Origin: Amyloporia xantha
Lineage: Eukaryota; Basidiomycota; Agaricomycetes; Polyporales; Adustoporiaceae
Direction of reading: 5' to 3'
DNA: 64,000 nt
NCBI GenBank assembly: GCA_036971615.1
Contig: JAYKKR010000002.1
Location: 2,666,001-2,730,000, forward strand
The notes beneath the pieces are model-generated. The model saw only the letters and a list, made by a program, of their open reading frames with translations. It searched no databases and was not told the origin of the DNA. The stretch's first letter is position 1. Each line of letters opens with the position of its first letter. Made by a program: the position numbers and the translations under genes. Of this stretch, positions 1 through 12,949 are shown piece by piece.

Positions 1-483
1 ATGGAATTTCAAAGGACTTCGTGCGAGTCACGGTGTATCCGCATCACATCGTTCTCAAGGAGCCATTGGTGCTCACCAGGTACTTTCATTTGCCCGCTTT
101 CGATGGTGAATTCCTTAACACATAATGTATGACAGGACCCAGGTCGTGTCTGGCCAGGACGGAAGATGGCTGGTCGACTTGGCGGTGAACGCACGACGAC
201 TCAAAACCTTGCTGTCGTACGAGTCGACAGCGCTCTTGATCTCATCTTTGTCCGCGGCTGCGTTCCAGGTGTCGATGATGCCCAGGTCATGGTGAGGGAT
301 GCGAAGAAGAAAATGACGAGTGTCGCGCAGGTGAATTACGCGAAGGGTGAATTCGAGAAGATGCTACCGAAGGGCGTGGATGGTCTACCATTTCCTGCAG
401 GGACGAAGGAGATGGCCAAGCAGTTACCGCCTATCATCGAGGCACCTACGCTCCGCAGGAGCCCCTTCCTCCCCAGATCATGA
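1..483 (+). CDS. MRPL3: Mitochondrial large-subunit ribosomal protein uL3m, 3' part
   Basis: C-terminal part of a uL3 ribosomal protein, a structural protein of the mitochondrial large subunit near the peptidyl-transferase centre. The gene is cut by the window start; frame is set by codons beginning at base 2. Exon 1 (1-79) encodes [18 protein letters not shown], the conserved uL3 glycine/histidine-rich loop. An intron (80-135, gtactt...acag) follows. Exon 2 (136-483) encodes [17 protein letters not shown] and then [10 protein letters not shown], the hallmark C-terminal uL3 motif. The bacterial-type [13 protein letters not shown] stretch and the extra tail after VMVRDA point to the mitochondrial rather than the cytosolic protein. 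The family and the splice are clear; the N-terminal half is outside the window. Confidence 0.9.
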
Positions 484-965
484 GCAATCCGTAATCTCAT
501 TCCCACTTCACATTTACTAGTGCAAGATTGCTTCCGCAGGCCAGACCTGAGAATGAGGTTTGATGTGGATTTTGTTGACATTAAAGCGTGAAATTATCGG
601 TGCACAAATAGCAAAAGCGTGCATCTAGTCTCCACAGCTGCAGAGGTAGACCGCACCAGTTCTAGTACTAGTAGTCAGGCTGAACCATGCCGACTTCAGA
701 AAAAGAGTTCAAGCGCTCGTGCGCTGAAGTCAAGCAAGGACAATGTGCACATGAGTTACTAATACGTCTCAGCGATGCGATGCATGCTGGAGCCTGGAGC
801 ATTAGCGGTAGCTGGAGACCAACTGCAAAGGCTGAAGCTGAAGACCGGGGTGAAGCCAAAAAGTGGTTAACTGCAGCGCGTGCGCCGTGTCCCCGCTCGC
901 CACAGTGATAACCGTCACTTCGCGTCTTCTTTGGGATTTTCCCCTGCACAGTCGCCTGCTTCACG
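484..965. other. Intergenic, no gene seen
   Basis: Tandem spacer between the uL3m stop and the INP54-like start. Only short unsupported frames are present. It should hold the uL3m 3' UTR and the promoter of the phosphatase. Confidence 0.5.
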
Positions 966-2507
966 ATGTCTGAGAATCGGCTGCTCGTGCAAATTGCCTC
1001 TTATAACACGAACCTCCAGACTGAACGTGGGCTGCCGCAGGATCTGGTTGACTGGCTTGCTCCGACATTGGAGGCTTCGGCACTTCACGAGGGCAACCTC
1101 GAGCACCGTGCACCAGACATAGTCGCGGTCGGTTTTCAAGAACTACTACCTTTGCATCTTGGATGTAAGCGGCCCATACATTGTGTCCTATGGTCAGCAT
1201 CTTACTATCGATTGTTACCTTCGCAGTCGCTGGGCTTTCGAGCTCGGTCATCGAGAACAGGAATGCTTTGATCCTGTCTCAAATCGAGGCGCACGCACCG
1301 AACAAAGAGCGGTATTCCCTCATTGCGAAGGTCGTCAATGTTGGTGTTGCCCTTTTGGTCTATGGCCGGGACGAAGGCGTGGCACGCCAGGTCTGCGACG
1401 TGCAGACGCAGTGGACGGGCTGTGGGCCGGCGTATATGGGCAACAAGGGCGCGGTGGGAGTGCGCTTCCGGGTAGCGGACGCGGACGGCTCTGTGGGGGA
1501 AGTCTATACGTGCGTCTACTACCCGCAGAACACATGTATGGTTCCAGTGAAGATGAATAAATCACGGATAGATTCGTCTGTGCACATCTTACGGCGCACG
1601 GACACAAGCTCGCACAACGTATCAGAGACTACCACTATATCGTCAGCACGTTGCTCTTTCCTCCTCTTCCCGGGAGATTGAATTCTGCAGAGCCGACGAC
1701 TATGTACGGAACATCGCATTTGTTCTTCTTCGGCGACCTCAACTTCCGCCTTGCCATCCCGCCATCCCATCCTCTCGCTGCCCAATCGCTCGCGGACCTC
1801 GCAGAAGCGACATATGATGAAGCTGGGCGGCAGGCATTAAAGGAGTGTGATCAGCTTCACCTCGAGCGCGATGTCAAAGGCAGCATCTTTATAGGCCTCC
1901 GTGAAGGCGAATTCTGGAAATTCCCGTGCAGCTATAAGTATCGGCTAGGAGAAGTCAACAAATACGAGTGAGTACTGGTCCAATGTCTTGCCCGTTCACC
2001 GGGAATGAACCATCTCTTCGCACAGCTTCAAACGGGCACCAGCTTGGACGGACAGGATCATGCATACGACATACTCAGATTCACCCGAGACACCACAAGA
2101 GTCTAATATTACGAACCTTTTATATACCACGATACCCTCGTATACCACCTCAGACCACGTATGTCTCTCTCATCGATCCCGCAAGTCCCCTCTAGCTGAC
2201 CCTATCCCGCCTAATACAGAAACCGATCGTCTCCCTCCTCCTTCTCCCCCCTCCCGTCCCATTTTCCAAGACCGCATCTACCCCGCCAACCCTCAGACTC
2301 CCCGCCGTCTACAACCCCAGGCCTGACCCCCTCGCCACCATCAAGAAATACACCGGCCGCGCACTCGGACGCCTTGTCGGGTACTGCTGGTGCCTCCTCG
2401 TGCTCGTTGGCGCCGGCTCTGCCGGCCTCGGAATCGGGAACTTCGTAGTGGGTCTCAGCCTTTGGGGTTGGTGGAGGACTAAGGCACCGACGACACAAGG
2501 GGTGTGA
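966..2507 (+). CDS. Tail-anchored inositol polyphosphate 5-phosphatase (INP54-like)
   Basis: Predicted 432-residue phosphoinositide 5-phosphatase of the DNase I-like fold, which removes the 5-phosphate from PtdIns(4,5)P2. Exons: 966-1164, 1227-1509, 1572-1967, 2026-2158, 2220-2507. Family motifs appear in order: SYNTN at the start, PDIVAVGFQEL (metal-binding glutamate), YMGNKGAVGVRF, AHLTAHG, FFGDLNFRL, RAPAWTDRI and SDHKPIV. A hydrophobic segment near the C-terminus (YCWCLLVLVGAGSAG) is followed by only about 25 residues, so the enzyme looks tail-anchored. Yeast Inp54p, an ER tail-anchored PI(4,5)P2 5-phosphatase, has the same plan; this is my reason for the name. No SAC, RhoGAP or proline-rich domain is present. 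Substrate and ER location are inferred. Confidence 0.9.
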
Positions 2508-2712
2508 CACGGCTCGTGAGTATGTGTAATGGAGGTATGCATAGGTATGTACAGTCTCGTACGTTAGTAGAGTACACAGCAGGTACTAACATCGATACAG
2601 GGACATGTATACTACTGTACAAGGGGGGGATTAATTTATCTAACGGGAGTTCGTGCCGGAAGCAAGATGTACACGACATGGCGGGGAATAAAGAGCGAGT
2701 ATACTATATCAA

Positions 2713-5390
2713 TTAGTTGACGACTGCGGTAGTAGCCGACTTAACGTCAGCCTTCCTGCCACGGTCTTCCTCGTCCTCTACGATAATCAGGGGCCCTTGC
2801 GCATCGACCAGTGTTTCCTCGCGCTGGAGAATAGGAGTGACGTCCTCGCCTGCGACGTTCTCCTCTTCATCTGCCTCCGTGCTCTTAGGCTGGCGGATAC
2901 AGGACAAGAGCACGAACGAAAGAGCCAGGCACCCCGCGGTAACAAAGAAGATCGCTTTCGGGAACGTCGCGACGGTCCTGACATAAGTCACTCCGTAGAT
3001 GGACGGGCCCACGACTTGCGAGCTGTCAAGAAATAGGATACCATAAGTCACCCATAATTGACAGATCATATAGACACATCAATGCCACGCACCTCAGAGC
3101 TTGAATGACGCTGATCGCGCCAAACAGCTTGCCCAGCTCCTTCCCGCCGTTCCGCATGTACATCGTCGACAAGACGCTGTTCACGGCCGGGCCAAAGCCG
3201 GAGCCGAATGCGCCCATGGCGGAGTAGACAGTGAAGAGCGAGCCGCTCGGCGCGAACGCGGTCAGCAAAGTCGCCGCGATCTCTATGCATAGAGACACGC
3301 GGGCCAGGGCCAAGTCAAATGTGGGAGAGTGGTGGTTAGGCGGCGGGGGAACCGCGGCCTTAGGTGGGGAAACGGCGGTAGGGGTTGAAGAGGAGCCTGG
3401 GACAGGATGGAGAGGCTCGTCGGGTTCTACGGGAAGTTGAATAGCGGGAGGTTTGGATTGGAAGAATTTGATAATAACTGAATAGAGCTCGTTAAATAAT
3501 TGCGCAGCCAACGCAAGCAACACACACGTACGAGGAAGAACGACAGTAAGGTGCAGAGCCCGCGCTGCACCGATGACACTTGTCCAATAACCGATCTATT
3601 ATCACAGTGCCTGTCAGCACCAACGGATTTCTCCGTAGCTCTCACGACGTACCCGTTCAGACGTCCACCCGAATGTCATAGTAGTATACTGCATCTTGGA
3701 CGTGATAGACCCCTACCACCGACCGTGAGCCACGCACGCACAACACACCGAGGGTACACCCCCACTCACCATGACCATCATCACGCACGCATACCCCGCA
3801 GCAAGTAACAGTAAGCTCCAGTCCTTCGACCTGCTCTTCGCCTTCAGCGGATTCTCGCCCGAGGCCACAATGGCAGGGTACAGTAATGTAAGCGGCGTCA
3901 AGAATCCAAAGACGCGCTTCAGCCATACACCCAGCCCGCCGCGCCGCCCCTGCCGCTCGCCGAGCCCCTCCGCGTGCAACTTCTTCGATTGCGCCATTTG
4001 CGCAGGGGATAATGACTCGGGAACGATGAACCAGGTAAGGAAAGCGTAGAGGAAGTGTATCGAGAACGCGACATAAAAGACAGAGAGCGGCTGGCCAGTG
4101 AAGCGGATAAGCATGCTCCCGAGGGTCGGCCCAACGCTCATGCCCGTAAATAGGAACCCCAGGAAGAGCGAGAAGACGCGGGAGCTACGGAGGAAGTACA
4201 GTAAGTGCGATGATGGGTCCGTGGGACGCGGAATACGCACCGCGCTGCAGGCTCCGTGCAGTCTGCCATGTATGCATGTATAGCAGCGGAGACAGAACTC
4301 AGGCCTATTCAGGACGTCAAATGATGTGACTGATGTAAAGTGGACACAGCGAGACGTACCGCCCAGCAAACCGTCAATGGTGGGACCGAAGAGCAGGAAC
4401 CAATATCCACCCGGAAGTATTTTCGAGTAGTGGACGACAAGAATAAAACTGATGTCTGTACTCAACATTCCGAAAACTGAGAATCCCATCATTCGAGTAC
4501 GGCCGTAGCGATCGGAAAGCTGTCAGCGCCGAAAACGTGGTGAAAGGACATATTCATATTCAACACAGCGACGGTAGTAGTATAACATAAATGAGACGCA
4601 CCGAGCCCCACCATGCGGTGGTCAAGCAGCCAAGTATGCCCATGGTAGTTGTCATGGCCAGAGAGAGCTTGGCCACTGCCTTCTGAACCACAGGATCGGC
4701 TGCACATAGTTCGTATGTCTTATCTGTGAATACACCACGCTCTGGTCAGCCAACGTTTTGTTGGGCGAAAAACATATCCATGTACCATCAAGCAAAACGG
4801 TCGGAGAGAAGGGCAGCGCAGAGTAAAAGATCGCAGGGTCAGAAGTATTCTTACCAGGCCCCATGGTGTATTCGGGCCTGTACGCATCACACGCCAGCTT
4901 GGTATAGATCTCCACTCGAGGGGCGATTGTCGCAGACATAGCCACGGCGGAGAAGGGCACGAGGACGAGGAACCTGGAGAGAGCATATAGCCGATGGCTC
5001 TGCGGACGAGTATTACGATACTGACCACAAGGGAGAGGGACGCTTCCACCACGGGAGGCTCTGCCTCCAAGCTGCGCTCAGTTCCGCCCGATCATCGTGA
5101 CCTTTGGGCGATCCGTCCTCATACTCCTCCTCCTCCTCCTCGATATCCTCCTGGATGAGCGTGGTTTCAGTATCGTGCCTGTGGGGGTGGACGAATTCTT
5201 GCAGGAGCTCTGCTGCCTCTTCGCCGATCTGTCCATCCGGGTTAATCAAGACTTCTCCACCCTGGGGCAGATAGGGAATGGACGCGAAAGAGGGGTCGCG
5301 CGACAGACGCGGCCGGGAAGCGGGACGACGCGAGCGCGACCTAGAGCCTGCATCGAGGCTGAGCCGTGAGTGCTCCCTGGAGGTCGACAT
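2713..5390 (-). CDS. MFS transporter (TetA/ZIF-like), paralogue 1
   Basis: Predicted 681-residue major facilitator superfamily permease. Ten exons: 5026-5390, 4855-4973, 4602-4723, 4360-4519, 4241-4304, 3770-4184, 3653-3694, 3532-3595, 3093-3477, 2713-3022. A long acidic, hydrophilic N-terminus (about 110 residues, with a run of Glu) precedes WWKRPSPLW and the first helix. The loop 2-3 motif LSDRYGRTR (MFS motif A, GxLxDRxGRr form) is intact. A central loop of about 60 residues and a C-terminal acidic tail are cytosolic by prediction. This is the Agaricomycete family usually labelled MFS general substrate transporter, related to TetA/ZIF-type carriers. The substrate cannot be told from sequence. 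It lies tail to tail with the INP54-like gene, 205 bp apart, and is followed upstream by a close paralogue with the same intron pattern. The start is the first in-frame ATG. Confidence 0.88.
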
Positions 5391-6361
5391 GGCCTGCGTG
5401 TGTATGGCTGCTGCGGTCCGCTAGATGGAGAGCGAAGGCAGCCTTGGGGGGGAGAGGCAGGGCGGCCAGGAGGGGATATGTAGGCGGAGCGCATGCGGAT
5501 ATCGTCAGCCATGAGCAGATAGGCCCTGGCATGCGATCGTATTCTCCGTCTCCGCAGACGATCGACTCGGCCATGGCGGCATGAGACTTATTTCATCTCC
5601 GCATCACTTTAATGATTTATCTCATATCTCCCAGGGGCCAGGGCAGAGCACCAGAGGAAATAACTCCCGTATCTTTAAAGACGTCGTCTCGTCTCTGTAC
5701 TGGCCGCATTTCCGTGAGCCCGTCAATGCTACTTACCAGGGTTAATCTGCCTGAAACAATACCAGATGGATTGAAAGACATATCTGAGCAAACTCAATCA
5801 GATGTCATGCGCATATAGCTGCGCTTTCCCTACTGAATTTCACCTTGAATTTGTTGATCATTGGGCTTCTGACAACATGCCGCAGTCCAACTCAAATACG
5901 TGAGAACAGAAGGCAATCGCTCAATATTGCAATGCTTTTCGATTCAGCTGGCTTTTGCGCAGTAAACACAGGGTTCTAAGACATCTGCGTACGATAATCA
6001 AAGGAAAGTGTGGGTACCATTCAAGGTTCAATGTGCCAAAAGCAGTAGCATCGACCACGCATACGACATGCGCTGATGTATTCGCACCATTGCTGCTGTG
6101 TCTCGAGCGAGCCTGCAACGTTGCGACGCCGAAATTCCACGGTAAGCATGGCGTATTCAGCGGGCCGCGAATCGGCAGCTGCACGTCCAACACACGGTCG
6201 CAGACCGACAGTCTGGTGAGGCCCGCGAGGAACACCCTAACAGTCTGTCGAAAACTCTTAACTTGCGTGATGAATCCAGTCGGACAAGTCGCCCTACGCA
6301 CTCTGTAACTGACAGATGTGGTTACAAACTTACATCAAAATTTAAAGCACTGTACCGGCCG
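5391..6361. other. Intergenic between tandem MFS genes
   Basis: About 970 bp containing the promoter of MFS paralogue 1 and the 3' end region of paralogue 2. Open frames of 117-126 codons exist on both strands around 5.9-6.3 kb, but they overlap one another antisense, lack introns and resemble no family I know. I do not call a gene. Confidence 0.4.
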
Positions 6362-8906
6362 TTATCGCGACACTCGTGTCGGATATGGTTTGACCGCAGT
6401 CCTCCCCCGCCGCTCCCCGTCTCCCACAACGAGCGAATCACGTTCCCCAACCGGCGCACTTTCCACATGCCCAGACGGCCCCCGGTCCTCCACGTCCCCG
6501 CCCGACGCACCGCCGGGGGCTCTCTGCAGGCGAATAGGTGCAAGGAACACAAACGACGTCACCAGCGCCGCCAGTGAGATCGCAAATATCGCCTTCGGGG
6601 CCGTTGCGACCGTCTTCATGTACGTCACCCCGAACAAGAACGGTCCGAGCACCTGTGAGCTACGCGCCCGGCGAGAAACAACATCCCGTCGTCAGTCCAT
6701 CGAGCCCACCAGGGGCCCTCATCACCAGGGAGGGAAAATGCGCAACGTACCAGACAGTCTGCACCACGCCCAGAGCGCCGAAGAGCTTCCCCAGCTCGCG
6801 CCCGCCGTTCTGCGTGTACAGCGCGGACGCGACACTGTTGACCGCGGGCGAGAAGCCGATGCCGAGCGCGCTGATGATCGCGTAGGCGGTGAAGAGGTAC
6901 CCGTTCGGCGCGAGCGCCATGAGGGCGTATGCGAAGATCTCGATGAGGATGGAAAAGCGCGCGAGCGCGAGGTCGAATGTTGGGGAATGCGGCTGAGGGG
7001 TTGCTGCTGTTAATGATGATGAGGATGATGGTGGTGTCGGCTCTTCTCGTGGCGTGGGCGGTCGGGAGGCAGTGAGAGGCTCGTCGGCTTCGACCGGGAG
7101 ATGAACGGCGTGTGGTTTGGGCTGGAGGAGTTTGATGGCAACTAGATACATTGAGGCAGAAATATCAGACAGCAAGATATGATACAAGGCGAATGCGGAG
7201 ACATACGAGGAAGGAAGACGGTCAGATGCAGTGCGCGTGTGGCGCCGAGAGCGCTAGTGTAGTAGCCAAGCTGACCGCGTCGCTGTTTCAGCTAGCAAAG
7301 GCAGCATAGAAACGCATCGGACGCACCTGCTCTGAGTTCCAGCCGAACGTCAGCGCCATATATTGGTACTCATACGTGAGGTCGCCCTGCAGCCTTCGGT
7401 TAATGCCACTCGCGACACTAGCACGGAACAAGTCTCGCCTTAAGTGCAATCGTGCAGCCATACCCAGCGGCCAGCAACAACAGGCTCCAATTCCGCCTTC
7501 CCCCGACCCTGCTGGGCAACAGCAGAGACAGCGGCCTCAAAAAGCCAAACAACCTCCCAAGCCACAAGAGCATCCCGCCCTTCGTCCGTGCGTGCCGCAG
7601 GTCCTCAGCCTCCACGGCGTGGTCCCGATGGAAACCTGCCATCTGCGAGCGCGAGAGCGACTCGGGGATGACGAAGCATATCATGAGCGCGTAGAAGGAG
7701 TGCAGGCACGTCGCCATGTAGAACACGGAGAGCGGGTCTTCGGTGTAGCTGATGAGGATGCTGCCCAGCGTGGGGCCGACACTGAAGCCGGTGAAGAGGA
7801 GACCGAGGAAGAGAGAGAAGAATCGCGAGCTACGGAGAGGTGAGGAGGGAGAGCGTTAAGGATAGGGGAGACACATACCGTGTATTGGCATCTGTACAAT
7901 CTGCAATATATGCGTGGATGCCGACTGATACGGTGTTCATGCCTACAGTAGAGAACGGATACCTCAAACAATACGTATAAATAAACCATAGACAACTTAC
8001 CGCCCAATAATCCTGAAATTATAGGTCCAAAGACCAAGAACCAGTAGCCTCCGGGCAGAAACTTTGAGAATTTGCAAACGAGCAAGAAGCTGAGATCTTC
8101 AATGACTTGACCAGCCACTGCACACGAGAGCACTCTCGTCCGACCGTACCGGTCAGATAGCTGGAATGTCACCACACAGGTAAGCCGTGAATGTAGGAGC
8201 GATTCGCTGGATATAATACGAACCGATCCCCACCATGCCGTCGTCAAACACCCAAGGACACCCATAGATGCAGCTATAGCAATAGCCAATTTGGCTACTG
8301 CCGCTTGTATGGTAGGATCAGACGCGCATTGTTTCCATCTGTCTAGGAGCAGCAAGGCTGCCTTAGCCGCACGAGCTGTGAGGTCCACGCAGTCATACAC
8401 CTACCTGGCGTTGAAAATTGGTCGTGCACGATCTGACCGAATAAAGAATCCGAATTTTGCGCATCGCATGCCAATCTGATGTATATCTCTACTCGAGGAG
8501 CTAGGGTAGCGGCTCTTGCCAGTGATACGAAGGGCATTATGGACAGGAACCTACATGATTAATACACAGCAGACTACTAGATGATATCCGAGACTCACCA
8601 CCACGGAGAGGGTCTCTTCCACCAACGATGTTCAACAGCCTCATCTAACTCGTCTGATGGATCGCCGTCCGCCTGATCGACACAAGATTCCCCTGTATTG
8701 CGCTCGCGATGCAATATCTCTGAAGCAAGTGGCCCATCAGGATCAATGAGCGCACCAGCCTCCACCTCCGGATCTTGTAGAAATGGACGCGAAGCTACAG
8801 AGACGCTGCGCGATCCGTGCGAGCGGGATTGAAAACGTGGGGTGTGAGGTCTTGGTGTGGCCTCTGGGCGCAGCTCTGAAGGGTCTCTCGACCGCGACAT
8901 AGCCAT
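6362..8906 (-). CDS. MFS transporter (TetA/ZIF-like), paralogue 2
   Basis: Predicted 666-residue permease, tandem paralogue of the gene at 2713-5390. Exons: 8599-8906, 8405-8550, 8224-8342, 8001-8160, 7879-7942, 7439-7829, 7327-7386, 7207-7270, 6751-7141, 6362-6659. It shares the acidic N-terminus, WWKRPSPWW entry motif, LSDRYGRTR motif A, LPGGYWFL helix and the PAVNSVASALY segment with its neighbour. All nine introns are at matching positions and phases. The intron at 7387-7438 has a GC donor (AAG|GCGAGA) instead of GT; using it restores the GWNSEQ exon in frame, and that exon is 18 nt longer than its counterpart. The product is a plasma- or vacuolar-membrane carrier of unknown substrate. 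ATG at 8906 is the first ATG in the frame; a second lies two codons later. Confidence 0.87.
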
Positions 8907-9338
8907 CAGTGGGCCGTGCTGGTTGGTTTGAAGCAACTTCAGACGATGTTAGAGAAGGATCACAGGAACTCAAGAACGGATAAGATAGGGATAGCAGCGA
9001 GCCTCATGATTCAGGGCACCGCCTTCGGCGATCAGTATTTACTAGCAGGTAATGCCGCAGACACGGCAGGCGTGCGCGCGATTCAGGCCAGCAGCAGCAG
9101 CAGAACTGCAACTGTGTTTGGAGGGTTTTGTCTGAGAGCAGCCGGCTTCGGGCAATGTACAGGTCGCAATTGGACGGGAGAGATGGCTCAGATGGCGAGC
9201 TGCTTGGCGACACGGCACTGCTAGATCAGATCGGGGAGGTACTATCAGGGTGATCGAGTGACGCTCCATATCCGGTCAGTCCTCCTCTCGGTCTCTCAGA
9301 ACATAGCAGCAGGCCATTATATTCTCTCTCAAGTCGCC
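8907..9338. promoter_or_regulatory. Shared upstream region of MFS paralogue 2 and GMF
   Basis: 432-bp head-to-head spacer between the minus-strand MFS gene and the plus-strand glia maturation factor gene. It includes a short CAG/CTG-type run near 9090-9110. I see no coding signal. Confidence 0.4.
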
Positions 9339-9931
9339 ATGGTCAGCTACACGCCTTGTTCCACGAGGTGTACACATACTCAACTCTCGTTCTGTTCTGT
9401 AGTCCCACACCGTCGACATCCCCGCAGAGCTCAAAGCTTCTCTTCGCAAATTCCGATTCGCCCGTCGCAATGCCGGCAGTGCCGCGCTCATCGTGAAGAT
9501 CAACAAGCAGAAGCTCATCATGGAAGAAGTCGAGCAGTTCGACAACATCAGCATCGACGATCTAGCCGAAGGTATGTTGGATCCCGTCCTACAAAGTTAA
9601 AGTCTGATGGGCAGCGGTCTGTAGAGTTGCCGGAGAATGCACCCCGCTATGTCGTGCTCTCCCATGAGCTTAACCACTCAGACGGCCGGAAATCGTTCCC
9701 TCTCGTCCTTGTGAACTGGGCCCCGCGATCAAGCGAGATGGGCCTTCTCACTTTGCACGCAAGTGCATTCATCGACTTTCAGAACACGGTTGGTGGTACC
9801 CTTTTCCCCACATAGCAGACATTAATCAAGGATTCATTCGACAGGCAGATGTCAGCAAGATCATTGAGATCCGTGAGGGTGCGGAAGGACTCACGCAAGA
9901 AGCTATTGATGCCCAACTGCTGCACTTGTGA
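9339..9931 (+). CDS. GMF1: Glia maturation factor-type ADF-H protein
   Basis: Predicted 140-residue single ADF-homology domain protein. GMF/Aim7 binds Arp2/3 and promotes debranching of actin filaments. Exons: 9339-9341 (the ATG codon alone), 9403-9571, 9625-9788, 9845-9931. Diagnostic features are the opening SHTVDIPAELKASLRKFRF, KINKQKLIMEE, the PRYVVLSHEL strand, and FPLVLVNWAPRSS, with MGLLTLHAS after it. Length matches the family (about 140). The first coding exon is only the initiator ATG, which then splices to TCC (Ser2), a common layout in fungal actin regulators. Cofilin is excluded by FPLVLVNW and LTLHASA. The convergent neighbour GPI14 begins 292 bp further on. Confidence 0.93.
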
Positions 9932-10223
9932 TTTTGGCGTGCCTGTCTGCGTTGTACGATCTTGTGAAGTTTTTGCCATGGCGTCAGGTATTGGAAGCCT
10001 GTACATTGTATGTATCAATAACATCGCACCAAATCTCTATCTCATTCCTGAGATGTCGCACCATGAGCTCTGAATATTCGACGTCTCTTGCGACACAGTC
10101 GTGCGTTTACACAGCGACCAGCGTAGCTGTAGAATCCGCTGTCTCGCAGTGTGCTCAAGACTCGCAGTTCAACAACATATCATGCATGGACCGAGTAAAC
10201 AATGCACGCTTTTGATTTCAAAG

Positions 10224-11779
10224 CTACTGCGCAGCGTAGCAGCCCATCAATTGCGCCAACACCCAACAATTACCAACGACATACACGAGACTCCTCGCCC
10301 ACAACCCAAAGAACACATTTAGTCCTAGGAACTCCAGCTTATATGCCTCGCTCAGCCACAAGGCCTGTGTGCCAACCCACACCGCCAGGTAGACCAGCGC
10401 ACGTCGAGGCGAGATATGCAGTCGGGGGATAAGGAGCGGCAGGAAGAGCATGTACCAAAGGAAGTACTGGCATGAATGCGTTAAGAGACAACAACACTGC
10501 AACGGTTGAACGGCTTACCTGAGAGGTGCAGACCTTGTTGAAGACGACGAAGACGACGGTCTGCACGAACCACGTAAAGACGAGGTCCTGCCGCTGCTGG
10601 CCGAACAGCAACCCAGTCCCGAGCGAAAGGATCATCTGCGGGACGAAGCTCGTCAATGGGGAACTGAGCAGTCTCCTCCAGACAGGGATGTTGCCGATGT
10701 CGACAGCGCCCGAGGAAGAGGGATAGGTGAGGTAGATGAGATAGAAGTAGGGCGAGAAGTTATGCCGGTGGTCAAGTCTGTGTAGGTGATACAAATACGA
10801 CTCGTACAGGAACGGATATCCCCATCTACATACCAGCTCAGCGCACCAGAAGAAAGAATCAGAGTCATCGCTCACATGGAGTACATAGCCACGCCAAGCG
10901 CTAGAAACGTCGTGGCACTCAGCAAACCGAATTTGAACGTTCGCCAGTTGACGATCCTCTTCAGATACCCTCGCCAGCCTTTCCCGACCCCACCCTCGTT
11001 GCCAATCACGCCAAGACACGCAACGCCGTATATGAATGGGTAGATCTTCCAATGTGTACTCAGGCCAAGCAGGACAGCAGCAGCGTTCCACCTTCCCTTC
11101 AACGAGGAATAGAGCGTGGCCAGGACGAAGAGCGAGAGAATCGCTTCAGACGATCCCCGTGTCGATATCGTGAACACGAGTGGGTTGAGGAGATGGGCTG
11201 AGACGAGCACGGTAGCATAGCGCTCCAACGTATGCGGGGCCATATTCTGGTCGTCCTTGCGCTCCGAACCTTGTTCCTCCTCATGAGAGGTGTCAGAAAT
11301 GCTGTGCACAATGCTCGCCGGCAGGATGTGACTCATAAGCATCTTGTACATCAACACACCTGCGAGAATGTCGCATCCTGCAAAGAGGTACTTCCCAAAT
11401 GAGGGATGCAGCCATTCATTCGGTGTCAAAAGGAGTGCGAGCAGCGGCGTGTAACGGTATGTCGCCCTCGTGTATGGGCTTCATACGCTGCGTGAATTCA
11501 GCTAGGGCGCAACCAAGCGAGCATCGGCACGTACTCGCCAATACTGATCCACTTTCCAAGAGGACCCTGTGCCTGACTATTTGACGATGGATGGAAGACG
11601 AAACGGGCTGCATCGCTGAATACACGATAGTCGACATCGGTGTATTTGACTACGGAATGGGCATCATGCCATTCACTGTATAGAATGAGTGCAATGCGCA
11701 ATACGACCGAGATCAATATAAGACGACTGAATGAAGGAACCAGTTGCTCAAGTCGTCGTGATAGTGGCAGAGTGACCAT
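10224..11779 (-). CDS. GPI14: GPI mannosyltransferase 1, catalytic subunit (PIG-M)
   Basis: Predicted 465-residue ER membrane enzyme that adds the first mannose (alpha-1,4) to GlcN-PI during GPI-anchor synthesis, using dolichol-phosphate mannose. Exons: 11535-11779, 10876-11478, 10519-10825, 10224-10466. The lumenal DxD motif KYTDVDYRVFSDAA (Asp48/Asp50) is the PIG-M signature. Downstream are TYRYTPLLALLL, STHWKIYPFIYG, GYPFLYESYLYHL and DHRHNFSPYFY, all conserved in the family. Multiple hydrophobic helices agree with a polytopic GT50 protein. Start at 11779 is the first ATG in frame and sits before a transmembrane helix. It would work with PBN1/PIG-X, which is not in this window. A TGACGCGTCACGTCA element lies 56 bp upstream. 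Confidence 0.95.
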
Positions 11780-11834
11780 GACAAGCTTGAGATCGCTGTA
11801 GCACCACTGCAAGCTGGCATCGCGCGCATATTAC

Positions 11835-11853
11835 TCTGACGCGTCACGTCACG
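11835..11853. promoter_or_regulatory. MCB/CRE-like element with CACGTG, GPI14 promoter
   Basis: The 15-mer TGACGCGTCACGTCA (11835-11849) contains an MluI cell-cycle box (ACGCGT) inside the palindrome TGACGCGTCA, and overlaps a CACGTG E-box (11848-11853). The identical 15-mer is found upstream of CEG1 at 38055-38069, at a similar distance from the start codon. Binding factors (MBF, ATF/CREB-type bZIP, bHLH) are inferred. Confidence 0.45.
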
Positions 11854-12062
11854 TGCCATCAGGATACGTGTACTCCTCAGGCGCTCAACACAAGCGACAT
11901 ACACCAGACAGGTAGGCAGGGAAAACAAGAGAACATGTTCCACAATATAAAGCGAAGAAGCGACAGGTAAATTGCAAATAGAACAACGGTAAGTGAATAT
12001 CCTCCGGTACAGTAGGAGTCCTTTATGCCGAAGGCGTACGATAGTGCGGCATTGTAGGTGCC

Positions 12063-12949
<887 letters not shown>

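Noticed and set aside
966..2507. Reading the 5-phosphatase as a DNase or endonuclease
   Set aside because: The fold is shared, but WTDRI and SDHKP are specific to inositol 5-phosphatases.
7376..7843. Plus-strand frame of 155 codons
   Set aside because: Antisense to MFS paralogue 2 exons; the composition is a shadow of the transporter codons.
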